Shown in pieces: positions 24,129 through 36,346 of a DNA stretch of 64,000 nt. How positions within the stretch are numbered: position 1 is the stretch's first letter; each line of letters opens with the position of its first letter. The DNA comes from Taiwanofungus camphoratus (lineage: Eukaryota; Basidiomycota; Agaricomycetes; Polyporales; Taiwanofungaceae): contig CP021224.1 of the NCBI GenBank assembly GCA_003999685.1, positions 2,294,001 through 2,358,000 on the forward strand. Reading direction: 5' to 3'. Below the pieces are notes generated by a model, which worked only from the letters and a program-made list of their open reading frames with translations, did not search any database and had not been told where the DNA came from. The position numbers and the translations under genes are program-made.

Positions 24129-27100
24129 ATGACCAGTTTCGAGAAGGCAGTAAAGGGTGCGTGCAAGCCGAAGCCTAATCCCCCCAAGGCCAAGGTGAGC
24201 GATTGTTGTTCAGCGATTTGTGAGTGTGGAATGAAACACACATCTGTCGTTGCCAGTATGTCGACCCGATTCTCGCTGCTACGTGGTCAGACGATGGCGC
24301 AGTGCACGACGTTTGCAGGGCACTTGCACCTCGCTTTCGGGAGCCCAACGCTGTGGTCAGTGAGACAGCTCTTTCATGTTCGCTGGAGTTTAACATCTAA
24401 CGCTGTGATCGGAAGATCGTCTTCAAGGCACTGATTGTTCTGCACACTATGATACGCAATGGCTCGACGGACAATGTATTGCAATATCTGTCTTCGTCTG
24501 ATGTGTTGAAGCTGAAGAATATCTCAGCGGGAAACTGGGATGGTACGTCTTTGGCTTGTCCGATGGTTTTACCCGGCGGCGCTGACGGGAGCCCGTATGT
24601 CCAGGCTACCAGACTCCTCAAAATATGCAGCAATACGCAGTCTACCTTGACTCCCGCATCCGTGCTTACCGCGAGCTCAAACATGATGCCATCCATGTTC
24701 AGTCCGAGAGCAATCGGGACATGCGCAACTCCCAAGCGATCGAGGAAGAGAGGGACAAGTTTGAGGCAAGCTCCCACCGTTCCCGTGGCAAAGGCGCCCC
24801 GACGAGCGGTGTGCAGAGAAGTAAAACGATCGCAGGGCGGAAGTTGAGGGTTATGACAGTGGAGAAAGGCCTCTTGCGCGAGACGAAGATAGTGCAGAAG
24901 ATGATTGATGCACTGGTTGAGTGCCGGGTGCGTATCTGTCTGGTTCGTACAAGATATGGCAGGTTGACAATGTTGTGCAGTTCTACCTCGATGATCTGGA
25001 CAACGAGCTCAACATTACCGCGCTTCGGATGCTCGTCAAAGACCTTCTTATTCTCTTCCAAGCTTGCAATGAGGGTGTCATTAACGTTCTGGGTGTGTTC
25101 AATCTCAAAATGCCTGTTGTTCAGCTCGAATGATATGCTGTTGCAGAGCACTACTTTGAAATGTTCCGCAGTGATGCAGTAGAAGCGCTCAAGATCTATC
25201 GGCATTTTTGCGAAGAGACTGAACGCGTTGTCGAGTATCTGGGGGTGGCCAAGAAGCTACAGAATATTCTGAATGTGCCCATCCCCAATCTAAGACATGT
25301 GAGTGACAACGCGTTACTGAAGATTTGGTAGAGTAATCGTTGGACAGGCACCTGTGTCTCTTGCCGGCGCTCTGGAAGAATATTTAAATGATCCCAACTT
25401 TGAGCAAAACCGAATAGAATACAAGACGAATAAGGAGGCGGCAGAGCGGAATGAAAAATTGGGTGTCAAAGTCGGCCCTGTGCAGCAGCAGCCGGATAAG
25501 GGTGTGTTGCCATTTTTCACTTCATCTTGTTGACTCACAGGTAATCACTAGCACCGTCATCGAAGCCGTCATCTACGGCTGGAGTTTCGTCGTCGCAACC
25601 CGCTCCTGCCAAGGCACCTGCTAATCAGGAGTTGATTGACTTCTTCTCTGCTATCGAAGAGGAGCAACAGACTATGTTTAACCCTCAAACAAACAGGTCA
25701 GTCATGAACAGCGAACATCTGTGGTCACATTAGACTTACATCACTGGCTGATAGCCCTTCGACGACGTACTTTCAACAGCACGCTGCACATAATCCTTTT
25801 ACCCAGCCTCAGATGACGGGAGCACCATTTGGTGCACAGCCATTCGTACAAACTCAACTACAGGCACAACTTACGGGTTTTGTGGTCCCGCAGCATACAG
25901 CGTTCCAAATGCCTCAACAAGCTACCCACACGAACCCCTTCAACCTCCAAGCGCCTCAGCAGCAGCCAGCGCAACAATTCCAGCCCATCCTCCAGTCCCA
26001 ACACACTGGGCTTCTTCAGCCCCAAGCAACAGGGGCGAACCCATTCCGACAAAGCATGATGTTCCAACAGACAGGGGTGCCATCGTTCGGGATGGATACA
26101 GTTGCGTCGCAGCAGCCCGTAAGCACAAATCCGTTTCCGGTGCAGAACATAGGACAGCCGGCGACGGGCCAGCAGCAAAGTGTACCTGCACCGGGTCACC
26201 CATCTTTCAATCTCTTCACATCTGCGGCGGGCCCTTCAACATCGGCGTTTCCTCCGCAGGTGGCTGCCCCATCCGCTCAGCCTCCTTCTAGTGCTTCCAA
26301 TAATATAGGACCTGCACGACCCGCTTCTACCCCACTCACGGCGCTGTCGACCCCATCGACGTCCGCAACAGGTCCTCCTGCCCCACAGCCTATTAGGACA
26401 CATCAAACAGGTTCGAGAAATCCGTTTGGGACACCGGTGACACCTGCACCACCAATGCCGAAGCCGCCCACGTTGATGGAGTTAGCTATGGGTGGTGGCA
26501 GTACTCACAGTGGGTCGCAATTTGGCCAGCAACAACCGCAAACTGCTGGAGCCCCCACTGACTCTGGCTTCGGTGTTAACGGATTTGGCTCAAATCTGGG
26601 TCACCAGCCTACTGGATCTGTCATGTCGAATGTTGCCTCATCCTTCTCGTACAATAAGCCGCCAGAGAATCAGCACCAGAGCTCGATTTCACCCTTGTCT
26701 CCGCAGCAGACATCGACAGCAACGGGCTCTACCTTCTCCAACACGCTTTTCTCTTCTCTAGCCAGTCAGCCGACTGGGGCCACTGCAACCACTGCAGCAT
26801 CTGCGGCACCATCTATCTCTATCTCTTCGGCTGCTCCGTTACAACCGCAGAAGACAGGGTTTAGCGGGATCAAAGCCTTCAAACCATCTTCTTCATTTGG
26901 CGCTGCGCTGTTGGAATCATTGCCACCTATACCACAGTCCGCACCAAGCACACCAAATGAACAGTCCCAGCCCACGTTCCCTTCGGGCCAGCCAAATAGC
27001 AGCGCGCCGTCAACGAATCCCACATTCGGTAGTGGCTTTTCGGGGCTGAGCTCGCAGCATACGGGCTTCGGTCTCCTAAACACTCAGCCGACCGGCGCAC

Positions 27101-27435
27101 TTAATGCCCAACCAACTGGCACATCTGGCGGTTTGGGTACGTCGTCTCTTGGCGTGGGTCTTCGTCCGCAGGCGACTGGAGCAGCGGGAGCGGCTAACCC
27201 GTTCAGGGCATCGATGTTCTCGGTGTCACCCGCCGCGACTGGGGTATTCGGCTCTGGCCCGGGGTCATCCACTTTGTCCGGCTCATCGCCGTCGGTTCCT
27301 GGGTTGGGGCATTCACTATTCGGAACGAACAACTCGACGGGGACACCTTCCTTCGGTTCCGGACAGCTTGCCTTCGGCCAGGATATGTCGAAGCAACAAC
27401 AACAACAGCGGAATGGAAGTGCTTCCCTCATCTAA
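24129..27435 (+). CDS. YAP1802: AP180/CALM-type clathrin adaptor (ANTH domain)
   Basis: Endocytic adaptor that binds PtdIns(4,5)P2 membranes and recruits clathrin and EH-domain proteins. Nine exons (24129-24194, 24257-24355, 24416-24542, 24605-24927, 24981-25092, 25147-25298, 25348-25501, 25552-25696, 25755-27435) give 952 residues. Residues 1 to about 270 form the ANTH domain: SFEKAVKGACKPKPNPPKAKY contains the lysine cluster for phosphoinositides, then VIVFKALIVLHTMIRNG and PQNMQQYAVYLDSRI. From about residue 340 the protein is Q/P/S/T-rich and disordered. It carries six NPF motifs (EH-domain ligands) and ten LxxQxTG motifs, the sites used by Ark1/Prk1 actin-regulating kinases in yeast. A (CAA)n run near the end codes for glutamines. 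Confidence 0.93.
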
Positions 27436-27938
27436 TACCACCTTGTCGCTCGTTCTCTGTACTTTCCTAGTTTTCCTCTTGGCGTAGTAACGATTCTTCG
27501 GGTAGTTCAACTTGATGTATGCATTTTGGAGAGTGCTTGGGTGCTTTCGTGAACCACATAATAATTACGCTGCTAATGGATTCTACGCAAAGAAATACCC
27601 GATTGAATCGTAATGTTCCTGGGGGCGGCTGTCGATCGTCATTGATACCTCCGAACGAAGGCGATCGTGACATATTAACGAAGTCATTGTGGATGTAGTG
27701 ACTGCCATGCGTAAACCCGTAGAGCCTTGCGGTGAGTCGTCTAGCCCCCACTCAACACTCCGAACCTGAGGTATGTCCAGAGCGTGTCGCGACGCGTCTG
27801 GTCACATGTGATACGCATTCATTGCTCACGTGTCTAACGCAGGCCACTCAAAGCCAAGCTACACAATCATAACTTGAATAAAGGGATGCTTCAGGGGTTG
27901 TTGTTTTACCATTGAACATATTCAACACGTCTAGCGCG
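27436..27938. other. Intergenic stretch
   Basis: About 503 bp downstream of the AP180-like gene and upstream of the NASP-type gene. No repeat, no supported open frame and no clear core-promoter box. Confidence 0.45.
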
Positions 27939-29490
27939 ATGTCTGTGTGAGTCTCGAAACCTTCCACTGTTTGTCGGGCCATGGGTACTCACCCATCAAT
28001 ATGGTAGCCAAGCCAAGTCTGAAGCGCCTGTGGACGTCCCTGCAATGTCTGTCGAGGAAGCACTTGAACACGCCAAACGCGCGTTCGCGCTCAGGAAATA
28101 TGAACAAGCCGTGGATCATTATGCAACCGCACTTGAGCTCATGTAGGAGACACGTCTCTATCATCGTGTTCGCGTCGCGTCACGCCATGACCGCTCATAT
28201 CTTGCTTGCTTCGCAGGACAGCAAAGCATGGCGAAAACGCCCCCGAGACAGCGGACTTATACTTCTTCTACGGTAAGGCACTATTGGAGAACGCTATTGC
28301 GCAGAGCTCTGTTCTCGGCAAGGAGCAATCGGAAGACACCGTGCAAGCCAGTGATCTGACGAGTAAGCAAGTCGTAGTGTTGCTACGGTCTCACCACTCT
28401 GACTATACAGCATAGACTCTGATCCGACTAGCAACCGCGCGTTTCTCTCTTTCTCTGGCGACCCGGATGATGAGGATGAGCTTGTCTCTGGAAGCAAAGA
28501 AGATGTTGCAGTGGACCTATTTGCTGAAGTGACAAAGGCAGTTGACACGATGGACGGTCATGATGACGAGGATGATGAAGACAACGACGCCGAGCCCGAG
28601 GACGACTTTAATGCGGCATGGGAGGTTCTTGACCTTGCGCGGGCTATATACGAGAAGCAGCAGGATGACAATGATGAGGTGAAACTCAAGCTTGCGGACA
28701 CGTATATTGCACTCGGAGACGTGTCACTCGAGACAGGCATGTTTTTTGTTACTCTTTGAGGTCGCGAATAACTGACGTCTACATACAGAAAAGTTCGACC
28801 AGGCGATTACAGACTACAGTGCAGGTCTCACACTCAAAACCGCTCTCCTCCTACTTTCCTCGCGCCAGATCGCCGAGGCGCACTATAAGCTCAGCATCGT
28901 GCTCGACCTCACTTCTGGGAGACTAGGCGATGCGATCTCACACGCGGAGCGCGCGCTCGAGAGTGTTGAGGCACGGCTTGCGGAGCTTCGGGACGCGCTC
29001 AGTGGACAGGGCCTGGTCAGCATGGACATAGATCAAACGGACGCGAAAGGGAAGGGAAGAGCGGCGAAGCTGCCGATATTGGGAGACGATGCGGTCCAGA
29101 AGCTGAGCCGTGACCAGATGGAGGGGGAGGTGAAGGAGCTGCAGGGGCTGAGGGAGGACTTGGCGCTAAAGGTACGATACCTCCCTTAGACTGCTTGAGA
29201 TAAGTATAATCGATCGTCTTGGACAGGTGGAGGAGCTAAAGGCGGCACCGGAGGAGCGTACTGAGTCTGCGCCAGATATCGTTGCGAAAGCGCTGGACAG
29301 CGAGTTGAATGCCGCAGCATCACCGGGCACTACCATCCAGCAGACAGTGGTCAACGACCTGACAGGAATCGTTAAGAAGAAGAAAGTGTCAGAATCGAAT
29401 GGGGCCCTGAAGCGGAAGGCTGACGAAGACATTAGCCCCTCACCGCAGACGGACAAAAAGGCGAAGGTAGAGGACGGAAGTTCGCTATGA
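27939..29490 (+). CDS. NASP/Hif1/Sim3-type histone chaperone
   Basis: SHNi-TPR protein that binds histone H3 (H3-H4 or CENP-A in relatives) and hands it to nucleosome assembly factors. Six exons (27939-27946, 28008-28142, 28217-28362, 28416-28736, 28789-29171, 29227-29490) give 418 residues. First TPR: EALEHAKRAFALRKYEQAVDHYATALEL. A TPR follows with DLYFFYGKALLENA, then a long acidic tract (DEDDEDNDAEPEDD) interrupting the next TPR, which resumes with AAWEVLDLARAIYEK, and a later TPR with AEAHYKLSIVLD. The acidic insert within the TPR array is diagnostic of this family. The C-terminus has KRKADED-like basic patches, probably nuclear localisation signals. Exon 1 codes for only 8 bases. The intron after exon 4 starts with GC. 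Confidence 0.9.
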
Positions 29491-29580
29491 GTCGCATTGC
29501 TTTATTGTCTGATTAATCATAGTAATTTGTATCGATATATGATGCGTCTTAGTTAGTGCTGTCGATTTTTTATCCGATTC

Positions 29581-31220
29581 TTATTGTACCTGAGCTAAAA
29601 ACGGCACTGAATCTGTGTCGATCCTCCTATGCTTATATCTCTTCTTTCCATCACCTAGCCCAAATTCACCTACTATATGCCCTTTATCGCCCTTACTCTT
29701 CAGCATATATTTGTAGGTCACTAGTCCCTCGAGGCCAACAGGTCCACGTGCATGGATACGTCCGGTGCTGATACCAACCTCGGTACCGAAACCATATCGG
29801 AACCCATCCGCAAAGCGAGTGCTCGCATTCACGAATGTCCCCGCCGAGTCGACGCCCTGACAGAATGTGGAGGCCGCGGTGGGTGTCTCAGTGACTATGC
29901 AGTCAGTATGATGTGATGAATGCACGTTGATGAAGCTGATCGCGTCCATGAGCGAGGGCAGCGCAATGACGGACAGTGTGAGGCTGAGGTGCTCGGTTGT
30001 GTAAGAATCGGGCGTTGAGGGGTGGACATGGGCGTGGAGGTTGGCAGGGGCGGGAGAGAGAGTGGTAAGACTAGTCAGCGTTAAAGAGTCGCAAAAAAGC
30101 TGAACGTCAGCAGAGAGTAGAGCGTTCGCAACAACCGGCCAGATAGTCGACAATAGCTTCTCATGTACAATGAGCGTTTCGGCTGCGTTGCAAGCAGCAG
30201 GGTAGTCCGTCTGGCTCAAGACACATCAGCGTCGATTTTCGCGGACGGGAATATGGTATACCTTAGAGTCTAATACGACTCTGACTGCCTTTCCAAGATC
30301 AGCCGACTCGTCCAGATATATTGAACATAAGCCATCGGCGTGCCCCATTACGGGAATTCTTGTACTATTCTGAATATTGCGCACAAGATTATTGCTTCCG
30401 CGAGGGATCACTAGGTCAATGTATTGATCCAGTTCCAATAGGGCCGATACTTCGGCTCGAGTCTGAATGGCTTGGATGTATGTTCTTGGGATGGATGTCC
30501 TAGACAGGGCAGCCAGGATGGCCTTGGAGAGCAATTGAGTTGTCTTGTTCGACTCTTTACCTCCTTTTAGAATCGCTGCATTACCTGCACGAGTAAACAT
30601 TAGTTGTGCGTGCCAGGAGGAACATGATTTACTTGCTTTACCTGACTTGATCGCCAGCGCAGCAATGTTTATGACAACCTCCGGGCGTGCCTCAAAAATA
30701 ACCAGCAAGACGCCGATTGGACAAGAGACGCGGTACAATTCCAGATTATCGTCCAGCTCAGAGGCATACGTGACTATTCCAGTAGGATCAGGTAGGTCAG
30801 CGACATCTGTAAGCCCTTGCAGCATGGAGTCCCATTTATCCCCCTTTCCCAAGTCAAGCCTCTTGAGCAATGAATCGGACATCCTTCCTGCGTGTACCTC
30901 AGCTTGAGCCACCTAAAATTATATGTTCAATGGAAGAATTGTATGCCCGAATTGTAAAATGCAGGCATGTATATACGGATGGAGAGGAGACGGAGATGAG
31001 AACAGCGATGTTTCACTTCGCAAGTAACAAAATGCACCTCAAGGTCTTTTCTGTTAGCCGACAATATTTCATCTTTTGCAGTCACCAACTCCTTCCGAAG
31101 TTCATGCAACGCATTTATTCGTTCTGTTGTCGGGATCAATTGAGATGCTTGAAATGCTTTCTTTGCAGCTTCTGCGATAGATTCCGCTGCACGGGGGCTA
31201 TCATGTACGGTGCAAGACAT
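29581..31220 (-). CDS. PRO2: Gamma-glutamyl phosphate reductase (proline biosynthesis)
   Basis: Reduces gamma-glutamyl phosphate to glutamate semialdehyde with NADPH, the second step of proline synthesis from glutamate. Four exons (31220-31038, 30912-30642, 30584-30262, 30210-29581) give 468 residues, a little longer than bacterial ProA. Family blocks: IGVLLVIFEARPEV, AIKSGNAAILKGGKE, VIPRGSNNLV, MGHADGLCSIY, and the catalytic cysteine in YPAACNAAETLIVH. GTFVNASTRFADGFRYGFGTEVGIST and RGPVGLEGLVTYKY close the domain. A TTG-started frame extends nine codons upstream, but the first ATG at 31220 is the natural start. Its 3-prime end lies only 90 bp from that of the NASP-type gene, which runs towards it. 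Confidence 0.96.
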
Positions 31221-31748
31221 CTTGAATGCCAATTTATCGCCTATCAAGGAAGAAAACTCGTGGAAAGCACAGGATAGTTCTGTTCAGATGGACATAGATC
31301 CAGGGTAAATGTCAACAATTTATACGCACTGTAGACTTTATTCGATGGTAATGAAAGCTATCACAGATCTCAAGAATTAAAATTGATGACTGGAATTCCA
31401 CCGATAAGATAAGATGTTACTTATGTGTAAGGGCGTCCATGCTGTGAAAGACCCCGTGAACCCCACAAGAGCTTCGGCATTTTCTAGGATAATTTTGAGC
31501 ATGGTTTACACCCATGTAAATGAGAAAAAAAATCCTTAGAGCCGTCTTCTGCCACTGAAAAAGGGGATAGAATCTTCATAGAGGTTTGATGGGCCCAATT
31601 TGGTGTTGAACAGAGTCTTTCGCCTCTGTTCACTTTTTGGGGATCGTATGGTTGTGGGGTCCTTGGAGAACGCGGTTATGCATGGTAGCATACTGGTTGT
31701 TTCCGTCATCCAGTGTTAGTGGATGTGCTACATTGCACTGAGGTACCA
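31221..31748. promoter_or_regulatory. Divergent promoter region, PRO2 and COQ6
   Basis: A 528-bp gap between start codons pointing away from each other. No other gene fits. No definite TATA box or known operator was recognised. Confidence 0.45.
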
Positions 31749-33763
31749 ATGTTGTATTGGCGTGCGAATAAGTCGAAGTTGCTGGCTATAGCGCATGCAC
31801 ATCGCCGCGCACCTCGAAGGCGGACTTTATCTACGACTATTGCACCGGAACAAAGTGACGTTGTGATAGTCGGAGGCGGACCAGCAGGCCTCGCTCTTGC
31901 AGCAGCGCTCGGTATGTATTCAGGCCATCTGTGCTCTCTTAGTGGCTCTTGATGCACCTTTCAGGTTGTTCTCGGACCATCCAGGATACTCTACGGATCA
32001 CCCTTGTCGAAGGGGGTGACTTGTCCAAGATTGCGGAATGGTCCCCCCAACCAGGCACATTCTCTAACAGAGTCAGTTCCATCACCAACTCATCACAAGA
32101 TTTCTTGAATGGTGATTTGCGCAGTGATTCAATTTTATCTTGATTCTTACTATTGCACTTCTCAGATATCTGTGCATGGAGTCATGTTGATGTAGAGCGA
32201 ACAGGTCCCATTGAGGAAATGCAGGTGCAGGTGTAGTCTCAATATCCACTATAAGCTAAACCGCTTACATGAGTGCGCCCGCAGGTCTGGGATGGGGTTT
32301 CGGATGCTCGAATTACTTTCTCCGCGACAGAATTGTCCTCATATAGGCCGGGCGCGTCAGTGGAAATGGCTCGTTTAACTGAAAATCTCAATCTTCAGCG
32401 GGGATTATTGCGGCGCATCTCGGCTATTCCTGCAGTCAAGCTTATTGACAAAGTGAAGGTGCAGTCTATCCAAAAGGCGGATAAACAGGGCGGTGACTGG
32501 CCGTTGGTTCATCTCTCTGACGGTCGCATCCTGCGTGCAAGGCTTTTGGTAAGTTCATGCTTCAGGTCATTTATGTGGTGCTGATGATTAGACAGGTAGG
32601 TGCGGATGGTTTTAGCTCTCCAGTGCGCTCGTACGCAGGGATCCAATCATACGGGTGGGCCTATGATACGCAAGCGATCGTTGCGACGCTATCCCACAAT
32701 CCTCGCGTGTCGTTCCAACCTCCTAATACCATCGCGTACCAGCGTTTCCTTCCTACGGGACCTATTGCATTCCTTCCGCTCTCAGACAGCACGTCTTCTC
32801 TTGTCTGGTCGACGAAGCCGCTCCTCGCAAAGGCATTAATGGAGTCGGATCCCGCGGTACTGGTCAGCATGATCAATGCTGCATTCCGCCTGCCAGAAAT
32901 CTCCGTTCGCTATCTTCATGACCGGATTCTGGAGGCACATGCCACAGGTGCGACTCTGACACTGCAGCAGATTGTCTCAGAGATCGACTGGCGCGAGCGC
33001 TCTCATGGCATTGATCGGAACTCTGCGTATTCTCTTTCTTTACAGCGCGGTGCCCCCGCGTCGGGAGTTCCGCCGGCGGATGCGGTTACCATTCCGCCAT
33101 TTGTGACATCTGTTCAACCAGGGACCGTTGCATCTTTCCCGCTGCGTTACAGTCACGCTGACTCGTACATCGGCGAAGGTCCGGGTGCTCGTACTGTCTT
33201 AGTTGGCGACGCAGCGCACACTGTTCATCCACTCGCCGGACAAGGCCTGAACATGGGCCTTGCTGATGTCGAATGCCTTGCAAAATGTATTGACAATGCA
33301 GTCCTCGGGGGTGGCGATATTGGTGAGTACCGTGCTATCTACCATGGCAATATCATTGAGAATCTACCTTCTCAACCAAAAATGCTGCTATCAAGGCTCT
33401 CATACCGCACTTATGCCGTATGCTCGTGAGCGCTATTTTGAAAATCACAAGATCATGGCGACAGTCGACAAGTTGCATAAGCTATACTCCTCGACCGCAG
33501 AGCCGATCGTGTGGGCGCGCTCGGTCGGTATCGAGATACTGAACGAACTTGATACTCTCAAGGCAGCGATCATGATGTCTGCTGGTAGCCGCAGCTCCGA
33601 TGTTCGAACCGCTGGGAGCTCAGTGAGCTGGAGTGTAGGTGCTAGTGGCATTGAAAATCTCGCAAGGAGTGTTGCCAGTGCAAGAAGTTTTAGTGGAAAC
33701 GTTGCTGGGTTGGTTGGCGCAAATGTACAAAGGCTTTTCAAACAGGTATTGGGCTCGAGATGA
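31749..33763 (+). CDS. COQ6: Ubiquinone biosynthesis flavin monooxygenase Coq6
   Basis: Mitochondrial inner-membrane flavoprotein that hydroxylates the ring at C5 in coenzyme Q synthesis. Six exons (31749-31911, 31965-32111, 32166-32224, 32285-32548, 32596-33322, 33396-33763) give 575 residues, about 100 longer than yeast Coq6. The N-terminus is rich in Arg, Lys and Ala with a typical presequence end (RRRTLSTTIA). FAD-binding features: DVVIVGGGPAGLALAAALG, LRITLVEGGDLSK, the second flavin motif VGADGFSSPVR, and GDAAHTVHPLAGQGLNMGLADVECL. The tail (about the last 90 residues) is Ser/Ala-rich and not part of the usual fold. The ATG at 31749 directly precedes the presequence. Confidence 0.95.
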
Positions 33764-34396
33764 ATACGGAAGGTGAGAAATTTAGCAGTCATTGTAGCGG
33801 CACTCAATCTCAGCCTACTCTTCTACTCTTTTAGGCATGCTGTGATTTGATCTCGTTCGCGCTGACAGATGGTAAGTACGCGTCGAGTATCCGACATGGT
33901 GTTGTAACATGATTCTAGAAAGGGCGATTGATTGCGTCTTAATATCTATGCACAGGTTCATCATCGTGTTGTCGCTCAAGTAGTAGACCGGGCAGGTTTG
34001 CTGATTGCAGAATCTCCGCCATTATTGTAATGAAGAGTGTCTTTCTCAGCGACAACCCTTCTTTTCTCAGGATCGGTCGGGTAAGCTAAGGATATGTCGG
34101 TTACGACAAATCAGAGCATCCGTACAACACGGAGGTTTATACTAAGACGCGTGCTCATCGACCTGTTGACATAGATCTTAGCATACCAGAGTAAAGCATG
34201 TTTCTCAGTGGCGCCCACTATATGTGTCTGGTTCCCCTGGTTATCTTCACCTTAGTAACTTGGTTATTGGATACCTAGTACCGATGATCGATCAAACTGG
34301 CAGGGAGGTAGGCGTTGATTCGCTATAAATGGATTCACATCCCTCCTTCCTTGTATTCTGCTGCACTACAGAACTCCAACCAATATACCTTTCGAG
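33764..34396. other. Intergenic stretch upstream of the DUF6533 remnant
   Basis: Normal base composition with frequent CpG. At its right end a TATAAA at about 34324-34329 lies some 70 bp before the old DUF6533 start codon, and looks like the former promoter of that gene. Confidence 0.45.
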
Positions 34397-36045
34397 ATGT
34401 CATCTAGTGAAAGTTCTGCTCAAGAAATTGCTGCAATCTCCAGGTCATGGTACGTAAATCTGCATCTGGCATCGTCAATGACTAATGGAGCACTGGCATG
34501 GTCCGTCTTCAGGTTTGTGAACAATAACTGTCAACTTGCAGCTGCAAGCGAGTATTATACTTCTTCATATAATGCAAGTCCATCAGATATCTAATACTGA
34601 TTAGCCCTCATATTCTATGAACATCTCATGAATTTCTCTGACGAGATTCATTTTATCTGGGGTCATAAAAAACTGGTGTTACTGTAATATTTTTTATCAA
34701 CTGGTATCTTCTCATCTGGGGAGTCATTTATGTGCTGTCCAATGTCACTTGGGACACTCCAATGGTGTGTTACTCTTATTGCATTTCATTGTCCACCCTA
34801 ACATGTTTGATATTCAGAGGTGCCTTACACTTACACTTGCACAACATATTCTAATTCACTGTGACCATTGTGCCAGCTGTGAGACCATATGTGTTTTTCA
34901 TTATGTTGTTCAGCTCATACTACTTGCTACCATAGCAGATTAGTGCTACTTGATTACTTTCTTTGTTGCAAACTTAGAGATAAATCTATTTTGTAGGATT
35001 CTCAGCTCTTCATGCTTATGGTATCAGTGGACATAAGTTATGCCTGCCTTGGTAACATTGGCTTTGGGACTTGTCCCAGTGGGCACTGATCTTGTCTATT
35101 TCCTTATCTATCATTGAGTATTAAACACCGATACAACTTTGATAGTATATTGCTTCACATTTATCTTGTGCATATGTGTCATATATAAATGAGACACCAT
35201 TTCAGACTCCATACTTTTCGCAAGCACTTGACATCAAGTATGCTAGTCTGTCCATGACTCACTACAACAGTTTCACAATGTACTTGTCTCTCACTAAGAC
35301 TCACTGAACATGCATCATCTGATTTTTGGTCATGTTGTCTACAGTAATTATTGCCACTCACACTTTTGCTATCATGTCTGACATGAAAGTGCTTATTGTG
35401 ACCTGGTCTCACACTTACAAAATCAGAAAAGAGGCAAGTGTCAAAACATCCTTGATAACATTACTTTGAAGAGATGGTGTGTTTATTTGCTATTCTGGAA
35501 TAGTATATCATAATTTCAAAAACCCTTCACTTAATGTAGGATTAGTCATGCATTGATTAAAACTTGGCACAATTGTTGATCTTCATATAAGATTGCTTCT
35601 GATACTCAATATCATCCAAGTTACCAGAAATTGAATTGCTCCCCTTTGCTCAAAATGTAAGCCTGTTTATATATGTTGAATCAATTTGCTAATCAGCATC
35701 TGTTGACAGTCAGGTGATAGCTATGTAGCATATTTCACTCCTGTGTAGGTAATCTTCTTGACTGCATTCTTGATTTGAACTTATGTCTCTTAGCATATCC
35801 TCAATCCTGGTCTCTGGGGTTATGCTCAATTTTCGTCAGATTTGTTATGTCACAAATGAAAGTATGCAGTATACATCTAGCCAGCAGTCACAGATTCAAT
35901 CTCTTGAATTTGCATCTAGAGTAGTGGGCAATATGGGTACTTCCTTGAGTTTTCTGATTCATCAATATCAAGGACAAGATACAGCTCCAACGTGCTGGCA
36001 CACAATGAGCAAAAAGCCAGGAGATGTGCATGTATGTCATATATA
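34397..36045 (+). pseudogene. Decayed DUF6533-type membrane protein gene
   Basis: DUF6533 proteins are multi-spanning membrane proteins of unknown function that form large families in Agaricomycetes. The first exon (34397-34454) and its intron still look normal, and the next exon resumes with WFVNNNCQLAAAS. Further blocks stay recognisable along the strand in order: IFYEHLMNFSDEIHFIWGHKK, FSALHAYGISGHK followed by LVTLALGLVPVGTDL, ADV-like MSDMKVLIVTWSHTYKIRKEAS, and near the end SSILVSGVMLNFRQ and FASRVVGNMGTSLSFL. Several stops and shifts interrupt these blocks, so no full-length protein can be made. The body is strikingly poor in CpG: I count five CpG in 34561-36045. Changes such as expected Arg to His (LHAYGISGHK for LRAY-type) fit loss of methylated CpG. 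Family assignment is from memory of the motif order. Confidence 0.72.
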
Positions 36046-36346
36046 GGCATATCGGTGTTCTATGAAGGTACGTTTACAAAATACATCACTAGAAAATAGA
36101 CAGACGGAGGAACCCCATGAACACGGAGACAACGTCAAAAGTCAACAATTAGCCCGGAGAGTGGTAACTCGTTTCACGAGCAGCTGGTATAATAGGTATC
36201 GACAAGGTGTCACGACAAGATGAGATCGAGAGATAACGCCTGGCAGAAGAAAGTGTGCTGTATGGAGGTATGGCAATATATAACAAGTGCGAAGCGACGA
36301 TGACGAGAGAAGAAAAGAGCGAAAGGAGCGACAATAGACAGGGTGG

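Noticed and set aside
26492-27487. Overlapping frames within the AP180-like low-complexity region
   Set aside because: They arise from biased Q/P/S/T codons in the real frame and have no separate support.
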